Source: Caecibacter massiliensis
Lineage (GTDB): Bacteria > Bacillota > Negativicutes > Veillonellales > Megasphaeraceae
Assembly: GCA_900095875.1 (NCBI GenBank)
Contig: LT608311.1
Location: forward strand, 2,140,774-2,204,773
Reading direction: 5' to 3'
DNA length: 64,000 nt
Shown: piece by piece, positions 35,432-43,319 of the stretch
Numbering within the stretch: the first letter of the stretch is position 1
How the letters are laid out: each line of letters starts with the position of its first letter
Program-made: the position numbers and the translations under genes
The notes under the pieces: model-generated
What the model was told of the DNA's origin: nothing
The model's database searches: none
Seen by the model: the letters and a program-made list of their open reading frames with translations, nothing else

Positions 35432-35461
35432 ACGGGGCTGTGATGGCAGCTCCGTTTTCTT
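35432..35461 (+). terminator. Terminator of the SCIFF operon
   Basis: ACGGGGCTG-TGATGG-CAGCTCCGT followed by TTTCTT. Confidence 0.7.
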
Positions 35462-35510
35462 GCTGGACATAGTTTTTTTCCAAATTGCATGATAAAATGC
35501 ACCAAAAGAG

Positions 35511-35539
35511 TTGACTTTAATTCCGTATTGGAGTAATCT
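35511..35539 (+). promoter_or_regulatory. Promoter of the suf operon
   Basis: TTGACT, 17-bp spacer, TAATCT; about 75 bases before sufC. No clear IscR-type operator is recognised. Confidence 0.55.
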
Positions 35540-35613
35540 TATGTGTAGCTAAACAGTATACATTACAAATTAGCTCTGACACGGTTCAAGAAGTTTCATA
35601 GGAGTGATACAAC

Positions 35614-36360
35614 ATGAGCGAATTACTGAGAGTAGAAGGATTACACATCGCCGTAGAAGGCAAAGAAATCCTGAAAGGTCTCGATTTAACAATCAATACA
35701 GGAGAAACCCACGTTATCATGGGTTCCAATGGCGCCGGCAAATCGACGCTTTTCAATGCGATTATGGGCAATCCGAAATACGTCGTAACAGCAGGAAAGA
35801 TTTTCTTTGAAGGAAATGATATTACCGATGCCCCCGTCAATGAACGAGCTAAGGCCGGTATTTTTATGGCATTTCAGCAGCCTATCGCTGTACAGGGTAT
35901 TTCTGTTGAAAATTTCATCCGTAATGCCAAGAGCACCGTTTCCGGCCAGCAGCAGCGCATCATGCCGTTCCGTAGAAAACTGCATGCCCAGATGGATCAG
36001 CTGAAAATGGATAAATCCTATGCCGAACGGTATGTCAATGACGGCTTTTCCGGCGGCGAACGGAAGAAGACGGAAATCCTGCAGATGTGCATGCTCGAAC
36101 CCAAGCTGACTATGCTCGATGAAATCGATTCGGGCCTCGACGTCGATGCCGTCCGCATCGTTTCGGAAACGGTATCCCAGTATCATAACGAAAACAATTC
36201 TATCCTGGTCATTACTCATCATAGTGAAATCCTGCAGCATCTCAAACCGGATTTCGTTCACGTCCTCATCAACGGCCGCATTGTCAAGAGTGGCGACGCC
36301 TCGCTCATCCAGACCATTGAAGCCAACGGGTACGAATCATTCAGAGGACAGGCTGAATAG
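35614..36360 (+). CDS. sufC: Fe-S cluster assembly ATPase SufC
   Basis: 248 residues. ABC-type ATPase of the SufBCD scaffold. Walker A IMGSNGAGKSTLFNAI, signature GFSGGERKKTEILQM, Walker B LTMLDEIDSGLDVDAV with the SufC-specific DEIDSGLD, and the switch His in ILVITHHSEIL. ATP use changes SufBD shape during cluster building. AGGAGTGAT precedes ATG. It is first of five genes transcribed as sufCBDSU with gaps of 15 bp or less. Confidence 0.97.
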   Translation: MSELLRVEGLHIAVEGKEILKGLDLTINTGETHVIMGSNGAGKSTLFNAIMGNPKYVVTAGKIFFEGNDITDAPVNERAKAGIFMAFQQPIAVQGISVENFIRNAKSTVSGQQQRIMPFRRKLHAQMDQLKMDKSYAERYVNDGFSGGERKKTEILQMCMLEPKLTMLDEIDSGLDVDAVRIVSETVSQYHNENNSILVITHHSEILQHLKPDFVHVLINGRIVKSGDASLIQTIEANGYESFRGQAE

Positions 36361-36371
36361 GAGGTAGGACT

Positions 36372-37829
36372 ATGGCTGATGAAAAAGAAAAGCTGGTCGA
36401 AGAACGGGAAGAAAAACTGAATGCAGAACGTCAGAAAATCGATACCTTCTCCGATTTCGGCAATATGTATAATTTTAAAAAGGATTTCAACTATTCCTAT
36501 AAGACGGAAGCGGGTCTTACGGAAGATATCGTCCGTGAAATCTCGGAAAAGAAACACGAACCGCAGTGGATGCTCGATTTCCGTCTTAAATCACTCGATA
36601 TTTTTAACCACATGGAATATCCCGACTGGGGTCCGGATATCAGTGAACTCGATATGGACAATATCGTCACTTACGTCCGCCCGAACGCTCAGATGAAAGC
36701 CGACTGGAATGACGTTCCCGACGATATCAAAGATACGTTCGACCGCCTGGGCATCCCCGAAGCGGAGAAGACATCCCTGGCCGGCGTCGGCGCCCAGTAC
36801 GACTCGGAAGTCGTCTACCACAGCATCCAGGACGAACTGGTGCGGCAGGGCGTCGTCTATACGGATTTTGATTCGGCACTGGAAAAGTACGAAGATATCG
36901 TCAAGGCCCATTTCATGAAACTCGTGCCGCCGACGGATCATAAATTCGCTGCCCTCCACGGCGCCGTCTGGTCTGGTGGCTCCTTCGTCTACGTACCGGC
37001 CGGTGTCGATGTGTCCATTCCCCTGCAGAGCTATTTCCGTCTCAATGCACCGGGAGCAGGCCAGTTCGAACACACCATGATCATCGTCGAAAAAGGTGCC
37101 AAAGTCCACTTCATCGAAGGCTGTTCGGCACCGAAATACAACGTGGCCAACCTCCATGCCGGCTGCGTCGAACTCTTCATAGGTGACGATGCTACGCTGA
37201 CCTATTCGACAATCGAAAACTGGTCCAAAAATATGTACAACCTCAATACGAAAAGGGCCATTGTCGGCAAGAACGGGACCATCAACTGGGTCACCGGTTC
37301 CTTTGGATCCCATACGTCCTGTCTCTATCCTATGAGTATCCTCCAGGGAGAAGGGGCACACTGCGAATTCACGGGCGTAACCTTTGCCGGTAAGGGACAA
37401 TATCTCGATACGGGTTCCAAGGTCGTCCACAATGCGCCTCATACGTCGAGCAACATCAATTCCAAATCCATCAGCAAGAGCGGCGGTGTCTGCATTTACC
37501 GAGGCAGCGTCGTCATCAATCCCAAGGCAGAAGGAGCCAAGGCCAACGTCAGCTGTGAATCGCTCATGCTGGATGAACAGTCCCAGTCTGATACGATCCC
37601 GGCTATCGTCGTCAAGAACGACAACATCGACCTGGGCCATGAAGCCTCTATCGGCCGTATTTCCGACGAAGCGATTTTCTATCTCATGAGCCGCGGTCTC
37701 AGCGAAGATGAAGCCCGGGCCATGCTCGTACGGGGATTCGTAGAACCGGTTTCCAAGGCACTGCCATTAGAATATGCCGTTGAAATGAATAACCTGATCA
37801 ACCTCGAACTCAAAGGTTCGTTGAAATAA
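36372..37829 (+). CDS. sufB: Fe-S cluster assembly scaffold SufB
   Basis: 485 residues, usual length. Beta-helix core (about 180-430) with the family strands SIPLQSYFRLNAPGAGQFEH, AKVHFIEGCSAPKYNVANLH and NVSCESLMLDEQSQSDTIP, the last holding the conserved Cys and Glu thought to receive sulfur, and EASIGRISDEAIFYLMSRGL. It forms the cluster-building interface with SufD. Starts 11 bp after sufC with TAGGAGGTAGG. Confidence 0.97.
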   Translation: MADEKEKLVEEREEKLNAERQKIDTFSDFGNMYNFKKDFNYSYKTEAGLTEDIVREISEKKHEPQWMLDFRLKSLDIFNHMEYPDWGPDISELDMDNIVTYVRPNAQMKADWNDVPDDIKDTFDRLGIPEAEKTSLAGVGAQYDSEVVYHSIQDELVRQGVVYTDFDSALEKYEDIVKAHFMKLVPPTDHKFAALHGAVWSGGSFVYVPAGVDVSIPLQSYFRLNAPGAGQFEHTMIIVEKGAKVHFIEGCSAPKYNVANLHAGCVELFIGDDATLTYSTIENWSKNMYNLNTKRAIVGKNGTINWVTGSFGSHTSCLYPMSILQGEGAHCEFTGVTFAGKGQYLDTGSKVVHNAPHTSSNINSKSISKSGGVCIYRGSVVINPKAEGAKANVSCESLMLDEQSQSDTIPAIVVKNDNIDLGHEASIGRISDEAIFYLMSRGLSEDEARAMLVRGFVEPVSKALPLEYAVEMNNLINLELKGSLK

Positions 37830-37844
37830 GGGAGGAGGAGAAGA

Positions 37845-38981
37845 ATGGCAAAAGATAAAGTAGTCGTACAATATAATCAGCTTCCGCGTCCTACCTTCCG
37901 CTGGATGAAAGTCAATCACCTCGATTTAGAACCACTGGCACAGAAATCCGTGCCCTCCTATACACCGGCTGAACGTCATACCGGCGATGCTGCCGTATCC
38001 TTTTATACGGGCCGGCAGGTACCGGATTTGGGGGACTTCCAGGGATCCAATGAAAAAGACCTGAACAAGGCCCTCGATGAAAGCAATACGGGCTGTGCCG
38101 TAACGGTCGGTGCAGGCCAGAAAGGTGCCGTATGGCTTGACTATACGGTCAGTGCTGCCGTCCCGCAGATTACGGGCCAGCTCACCATTCAGGCCGGAGA
38201 TCACAGCGACCTCACCGTATATCTGATTTTTGACGGCGATGCTGCCGGTGGATATGTTAATTTCCTGACCTATGTCAAGACAGGCGAACAGGCTCACGTC
38301 AAAATCAGCAAAGTACAGCTCCACGGCCATCACGTCCGCCACGTGGAACACCGCTATGCCGATGCCGGTAAGGAAAGCACAATCGATTATGTCAGTGCGG
38401 AAATCGGCGCCAAGGCGGCTATCGTCTATTACAAGACTGACCTGATGCACGATGAAAGCAATTTCAACAGCCAGGCCATGTATCTGGGAAATGATGACCA
38501 GATTGTCGATTTTTCCTACTGGGTACCGACAAAAGGCGTCAAGACCAACACGGATATCGTGACGACGGGTGCCCTTCTCGATACGTCGAAGAAATACTTC
38601 CGCGGCACCATTGATTTCCTCCGCGGTGGCAAAAAGGCCGTCGGGTCCGAATCGGATACATGCATCCTTTTGAGCCCCAACGTCCATTCCATTTCAGTTC
38701 CCTTGCTGCTTTGCAAGGAAGACGACGTCGTCGGCAACCATGCATCCAGTGCCGGCCAGATCGATAAGGACAAGCTGTTCTACCTCATGAGCCGCGGCTT
38801 CAATGAAGCAGGAGCCCAGCTGATCATCGTCGAATCCAATATCCGCCCGGTCATCGATAAACTGGGTGATACTGATTTAGAAAATAAAGTTCTGCAGGCT
38901 GTACGGGAAAAGATGCAGTTCTGCTATAAGAAAGGTGATTGCCATGCTAAATGTACGCAAAGATTTCCCCATCTTGACTAA
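37845..38981 (+). CDS. sufD: Fe-S cluster assembly protein SufD
   Basis: 378 residues. SufB paralogue with the same beta-helix and the C-terminal HASSAGQIDKDKLFYLMSRG motif containing the conserved His. The last residues are unusual: DCHAKCTQRFPHLD is read from the same 38 bases that encode the sufS N-terminus in another frame, adding two cysteines to the tail. GGGAGGAGGAG precedes ATG. Confidence 0.95.
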   Translation: MAKDKVVVQYNQLPRPTFRWMKVNHLDLEPLAQKSVPSYTPAERHTGDAAVSFYTGRQVPDLGDFQGSNEKDLNKALDESNTGCAVTVGAGQKGAVWLDYTVSAAVPQITGQLTIQAGDHSDLTVYLIFDGDAAGGYVNFLTYVKTGEQAHVKISKVQLHGHHVRHVEHRYADAGKESTIDYVSAEIGAKAAIVYYKTDLMHDESNFNSQAMYLGNDDQIVDFSYWVPTKGVKTNTDIVTTGALLDTSKKYFRGTIDFLRGGKKAVGSESDTCILLSPNVHSISVPLLLCKEDDVVGNHASSAGQIDKDKLFYLMSRGFNEAGAQLIIVESNIRPVIDKLGDTDLENKVLQAVREKMQFCYKKGDCHAKCTQRFPHLD

Positions 38982-40164
38982 AGTCCACAATGGTCATCAG
39001 ATTGTTTATTTTGACAATGCGGCAACGACGCAGAAGCCCTATCAGGTCATTCATGCCATCGTGGATCTCCTGGAACATCACAATGGCAATCCCCATCGCG
39101 GTGCCCATATCCTGAGCATCGAAGCCGGTGAAGTCTATGATGAAGCCCGCGAAGCCGTACGGCGCTTCATCAATGCCGCATCGAGTGAAGAAGTCGTCTT
39201 CGTGCGCAATACGACGGAAGCCCTGAACCTCATTGCCCGCAGCTACGCCGAACCGAAACTGAAAAAAGGCGATAAAATCGTCATTCCTATTTCGGAACAT
39301 CATTCCAATCTGGTTACCTGGCAGCGCGTCTGCCAGAAGACCGGAGCTGAACTGGTCTATATGTATCTCGACAAGGAAGGCCATTTTACGGAAGAAGACC
39401 TGGCTAAGATCGATGACAAGACGAAAATCGTTTCCTTTGCCGCCGTCAGCAATGTCTTTGGCATGAAACGGCCTGTAAAGGACATCGTGGCCAGAGCTCA
39501 TGCCGTAGGAGCCATTGCCATCGTCGATGGCGCCCAGTCCACGCCTCATATGAAGACGGACGTACAGGACCTGGATTGTGATTTCTTCGTATTCTCCGGC
39601 CACAAGATGTGCGGCTCGGCCAGCACGGGCGTACTCTATGGCAAGAAAGCCATCCTGGAAGGAATGGAACCGTTCCTCCTGGGCGGCGATATGATCGAAT
39701 ACGTTCAGGAACAGTCCACGACGTTCAATGAACTGCCCTTTAAATTCGAAGCCGGCTCCCAGAACGTAGAAGGTGCCGTCGCCCTCCACGCCGCTATCGA
39801 TTATCTGGAAGACATCGGCATGGACAATATCGAATCCCATGAATACGAACTGACGAAACACTGCCTGGAAGGGATGAAGAAGATTCCCCATATCCACATT
39901 ATCGGCAGCACCGATCCGGAAGAAAAGACGGGCGTCATTACCTTTACCATCGACGGTGTCCATCCTCATGATGCGGCTACCATCCTCGACAGCTTCGGCA
40001 TTGCCATCCGTTCGGGCCACCATTGTGCCCAGCCGCTCGGTGCTCATCTCGGCGTAGAAGCGTCCAACCGCGCCAGCTTCTATATCTACAATACCCTCGA
40101 AGAAGTGGATTACTTCCTTGAAAAACTGCCTCTCGTCCGCAAGCAGATGGGCTTCAACGATTAA
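38944..40164 (+). CDS. sufS: Cysteine desulfurase SufS
   Basis: 406 residues. PLP-dependent group II desulfurase giving persulfide sulfur to SufU. PLP Lys in VFSGHKMCGSASTGVLYG, active-site Cys in IRSGHHCAQPLGAH, and the N-terminal YFDNAATTQKPYQVI. ATG 38944 follows AAAGGTGAT and lies inside sufD, 38 bp before its stop. An ATG three codons upstream has no suitable spacing. Confidence 0.97.
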   Translation: MLNVRKDFPILTKVHNGHQIVYFDNAATTQKPYQVIHAIVDLLEHHNGNPHRGAHILSIEAGEVYDEAREAVRRFINAASSEEVVFVRNTTEALNLIARSYAEPKLKKGDKIVIPISEHHSNLVTWQRVCQKTGAELVYMYLDKEGHFTEEDLAKIDDKTKIVSFAAVSNVFGMKRPVKDIVARAHAVGAIAIVDGAQSTPHMKTDVQDLDCDFFVFSGHKMCGSASTGVLYGKKAILEGMEPFLLGGDMIEYVQEQSTTFNELPFKFEAGSQNVEGAVALHAAIDYLEDIGMDNIESHEYELTKHCLEGMKKIPHIHIIGSTDPEEKTGVITFTIDGVHPHDAATILDSFGIAIRSGHHCAQPLGAHLGVEASNRASFYIYNTLEEVDYFLEKLPLVRKQMGFND

Positions 40165-40178
40165 GGAGATAAAAAGTC

Positions 40179-40616
40179 ATGGAAAATATGAATGAATTGT
40201 ATTCCGACATCATCCTGGAACACAACCAGTGTCAGGAAAACAAGCATCCCCTCGATGGTGCCAACCTCAGCGAACACGGCCATAACCCGAGCTGTGGCGA
40301 CGATATTACCCTGCAGGCTGATATTCAGGACGGGGTCATCAAAGATGCCGCCTATACAGGCCATGGCTGTGCCATCAGCCAGGCTTCGGCTGATATCATG
40401 ATTGACCTCATCAAGGGCAAGACCGTCGAAGAAGCGCTGCGCCTGGTCAACCTCTTCCTGGAAATGATCAAGCGGGAAGTGACTGACGATGACAAGCTGG
40501 AAGAACTGGAAGATGCTATTGCCCTCAAGAATATTTCCAACATGCCGGCCCGTGTCAAGTGCGCCGTCCTGGCATGGCATACGCTGAAAGACGCCCTGGA
40601 ACGGGAAGAAAAGTAG
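40179..40616 (+). CDS. sufU: SufU sulfurtransferase
   Basis: 145 residues. Zinc-dependent sulfur acceptor of SufS in Firmicutes, with Cys residues in NPSCGDDITL, TGHGCAISQASADI and ARVKCAVLAWHTL and the insertion between the last two that separates SufU from IscU. AAGGAGAT precedes ATG. It ends the suf operon; a perfect 50-bp palindrome follows. Confidence 0.95.
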   Translation: MENMNELYSDIILEHNQCQENKHPLDGANLSEHGHNPSCGDDITLQADIQDGVIKDAAYTGHGCAISQASADIMIDLIKGKTVEEALRLVNLFLEMIKREVTDDDKLEELEDAIALKNISNMPARVKCAVLAWHTLKDALEREEK

Positions 40617-40626
40617 TGGCTAGCAT

Positions 40627-40661
40627 TTAGCAGTCAGCGGTTGACTGTTAGCAGTGCTGTA
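40627..40661. repeat. Degenerate 7-bp-period repeat, TTAGCAG type
   Basis: Five heptamers in register: TTAGCAG, TCAGCGG, TTGACTG, TTAGCAG, TGCTGTA. Just 3' of sufU. Confidence 0.55.
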
Positions 40662-40666
40662 TATGA

Positions 40667-40716
40667 AAAACAGGCTGTTCCATTAAGCAAATTTGCTTAA
40701 TGGAACAGCCTGTTTT
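40667..40716. terminator. Perfect 50-bp palindromic bidirectional terminator
   Basis: Two 25-base arms, the left one reading AAAACAGGCTGTTCC then ATTAAGCAAA, with no unpaired loop in the palindrome. It lies between convergent sufU and lgt. Confidence 0.8.
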
Positions 40717-40746
40717 GGCATTTACGTGATAAGTCAGACAGCCAGT

Positions 40747-40781
40747 ATCAAACGTCAAACATCAAATATCAAATATCAAAT
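40747..40781. repeat. Tandem heptamer array, RTCAAAY
   Basis: Five exact 7-bp units in register: ATCAAAC, GTCAAAC, then ATCAAAT three times. It ends 5 bases before the lgt stop. Confidence 0.75.
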
Positions 40782-40786
40782 ATCCA

Positions 40787-41581
40787 TCATTTCTGCATGG
40801 CATCTCCAGTGTCCCGGCTTCCTTTCCACTGGAGGATGATGAAGGCGATGAGAGCGATGATAAAGGCGATGACGCTGGTCATCTGGGCTGATTTCAGGCC
40901 CAGTGTCAGGTTGACGTAGTCGCCACGAAGGAATTCCAGGAAGAACCGTTCGATGGCGTAGAGCATGACGTACAGGCAGAATACCTGCCCTTTCTTGTGA
41001 GGAAAGGCGCTGTAAAAGAGGAGGAGGACAAAAATCAGGATATCTCCCTGTCCTTCCCAGACTTCAGCCGGCCAGAGAGGCTGGTTCCCGTATGTATGGT
41101 AGGCCAGAGTCGTATCGGGGTAAACGATGCCAAAATTCCCGCCCGTAGGATGACCGAAGGCGTCGCCGTTCATGAGATTGGCCATGCGGCCGACGGACTG
41201 GCCCAGGATGATGGCCGGTGCCAGGAGATCGGCAAAAGCCCAGGTGTCGATGTGATGATACTTCGTGTAGAGGATACCGGCAATGGCTCCGAATAAGAGG
41301 CCGCCCTGGATGGCCATGCCGCCCTGCCAGACGTAGGGGATTTCCGTGAGATGATTGTGATAATAGGCCCAGTCAAAAAAGAAGACATCCCACAGCCGGC
41401 CGCCGACGATGCCTGACAGGCCGCAGTACATGGTAAAGTCGAAGATATGGACATGCCAGCCGCGTCCGTCCCTCTTCATGATGTAATATCCCGTGATGCC
41501 AGCCGAAATGATTCCCAGCATAAATAACAGACCATAGGCCCGGATTGGGAAGGAACCGATAAAAAATAAGTATTGATGCAT
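40787..41581 (-). CDS. lgt: Prolipoprotein diacylglyceryl transferase
   Basis: 264 residues with seven membrane helices. It attaches diacylglycerol from phosphatidylglycerol to the lipobox Cys of prelipoproteins. The Lgt signature GRMANLMNGDAFGHPTGGNF (about 130) and the N-terminal FPIRAYGLLFMLGI are clear. Start 41581 is preceded by AAGGAG at 11 bases; the 52 further upstream codons are not family-like. Confidence 0.95.
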   Translation of the reverse strand: MHQYLFFIGSFPIRAYGLLFMLGIISAGITGYYIMKRDGRGWHVHIFDFTMYCGLSGIVGGRLWDVFFFDWAYYHNHLTEIPYVWQGGMAIQGGLLFGAIAGILYTKYHHIDTWAFADLLAPAIILGQSVGRMANLMNGDAFGHPTGGNFGIVYPDTTLAYHTYGNQPLWPAEVWEGQGDILIFVLLLFYSAFPHKKGQVFCLYVMLYAIERFFLEFLRGDYVNLTLGLKSAQMTSVIAFIIALIAFIILQWKGSRDTGDAMQK

Positions 41582-41697
41582 AAAAAATGCCGCTCCTTTG
41601 TGATATAATGAAGACTGCTGCAATGAACACAGCTGATTCATTATACAACAGAGGCGGTCATTAGGGAAGCCGTACTCAACGATGAGGAGAACATACC

Positions 41698-43245
41698 ATG
41701 CATAGACATAACATAAAAAAAATCTGCCTTGCCGCATTCCTGACCTGTGCGGCCACTACCGGTGCCTGGGCTGCGCCGAAAGGGGAAAGCCCGGCAGGAA
41801 AAGCAGCCGATCCCGTTTTTACCGTCCCGGTCGTGGAAAATCCCATTTCCAATCAGAATATCAGGGACCTGCAGATTGTAGAAGATGGCCGGCGATGGCT
41901 GGTCAGTGACAAGGCACTGCAGCAATACGGCATCTATCCCAACCGGTCAAAGAAAGGGCAGTACTGGTTCCGCCTTCCCGCTGCTGATGATGGAAGGGAA
42001 TTGTGGAAGGACCGCAATGTGAGCCTGACCCTGCCCGGCGCAGAAAGCAAAGAAGGCCGCAATATCAGCATTTCCCATGTACGCCGCCCCCTGGGCATCA
42101 GCTATGTCCTTGAACCGGATCATATGGAACTGCTCCCGGCAGCGCGGCAGGAACGGTCTGCCCTGGAACTGCGCCAGCGGCCTCTGCCTGAAGGAGAAGT
42201 CATGAAAAAATATGGCCGCGACGCCCTGGGCATGGTGCTGCTTTGGGATCCGGTCATGGATGAAAACGCCCAGGTACCGCCCCTGCGGACGAAGCAGCCC
42301 GTCGTATCCCCCTGTGCCTTCCGTATCACCAAAGACGGCGTCCTCCTCAGGAATCCCGATTTCGATACGCTAATCATGGAATGGAAAGCCAAAGGATACG
42401 CTGTCTGGCCGCTGGTCGATAATAACTTCAATCCCGGCCAGACCCACGACATACTGAGCCGGAAAGAGCTGCGGGAACAGCTTATCAAGGAACTCATCGG
42501 CTATGGCATCCTCTATGAATTTTCCGGGTATAATATTGATTTTGAAAACGTCAACTACGGCGATAAAGACCTGCTTACCCAGTTTGTCGGCGAATTTTCC
42601 GACGCCGCCCGGGCGTATGGCCTGAAAACGTCCATCGATGTGACGCCTCTTTCGGACAGCCCCAACTGGTCCCTCGTGTACGACCGGGCGGGCCTGGGAC
42701 AGAGCGTCGATTACGTCATGCTCATGGCTTATGACCAGGTGGGCCGCACCAGCCCCGTGCCGGGCCCGACGGCCACATACCCGTGGGTGCAGACGGCCAT
42801 ACAGAATACGCTGAAATTCGTTCCTGCCCATAAAGTCGTCCTGGGCATGCCTCTTTACATGCGGATTTGGTATGAAGCAGACGATGGTAAAGACCTTCCC
42901 AAAGACATAGAAAGCTGGCCTGAATCTGTCAAAGCAACCGCCCCCCCGGCAGGTACGGCAAAGGCAAAATCGAAATTATTCGTCCGTACCCTTACTATGG
43001 CTGACAGCCACCGCGTCCGCGAAAAATATGCCTCTTCCATCACCTGGGATGCAGACCTGGGACTGTATTACCTCGATACCCGCCTTCCCAAGGGAAGACT
43101 GCGCATCTGGTTCGAAGATGAAAAGTCTCTCAAAGAAAAAAAAGACCTCATCCACACCTATCAGCTGGCCGGGGCTTCCTTCTGGCGCAAAGGCTTTGAA
43201 CCGGAAAACTTTTGGCACGGATTTGCAAAACATGAATTGACTTGA
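41698..43245 (+). CDS. Secreted GH18-fold glycosidase (YaaH/SleL-like)
   Basis: 515 residues. A signal peptide (KKICLAAFLTCAATTGAWA) is followed by about 200 residues without clear similarity and a GH18 barrel with catalytic DxE in SGYNIDFENVNYGDKD (E283, D281), then YVMLMAYDQVGRTSPVPGP and HKVVLGMPLYMRIW. Spore-formers use such enzymes on peptidoglycan; here it may act on cell-wall GlcNAc linkages in the periplasm. Asp at the first position of the DxxDxDxE motif is replaced (SGYNIDFE), as in YaaH-like members. GAGGAGAAC lies before ATG. Confidence 0.85.
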   Translation: MHRHNIKKICLAAFLTCAATTGAWAAPKGESPAGKAADPVFTVPVVENPISNQNIRDLQIVEDGRRWLVSDKALQQYGIYPNRSKKGQYWFRLPAADDGRELWKDRNVSLTLPGAESKEGRNISISHVRRPLGISYVLEPDHMELLPAARQERSALELRQRPLPEGEVMKKYGRDALGMVLLWDPVMDENAQVPPLRTKQPVVSPCAFRITKDGVLLRNPDFDTLIMEWKAKGYAVWPLVDNNFNPGQTHDILSRKELREQLIKELIGYGILYEFSGYNIDFENVNYGDKDLLTQFVGEFSDAARAYGLKTSIDVTPLSDSPNWSLVYDRAGLGQSVDYVMLMAYDQVGRTSPVPGPTATYPWVQTAIQNTLKFVPAHKVVLGMPLYMRIWYEADDGKDLPKDIESWPESVKATAPPAGTAKAKSKLFVRTLTMADSHRVREKYASSITWDADLGLYYLDTRLPKGRLRIWFEDEKSLKEKKDLIHTYQLAGASFWRKGFEPENFWHGFAKHELT

Positions 43246-43265
43246 CGTTACAACCCCTTTATAAT
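43237..43265 (+). promoter_or_regulatory. Promoter of leuS
   Basis: TTGACT, 17-bp spacer, TATAAT. The -35 overlaps the stop codon of the GH18 gene. The short leader (about 50 bases) holds no T-box. Confidence 0.75.
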
Positions 43266-43319
43266 AGAAAGGTCAACAACCTTACCTTCTATTTTATTTG
43301 CGACGTGGGGGGTCGAAGA

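Noticed and set aside
43266-43319. T-box before leuS
   Set aside because: The leader is only about 50 bases and lacks the AGGGTGGNACCGCG motif.
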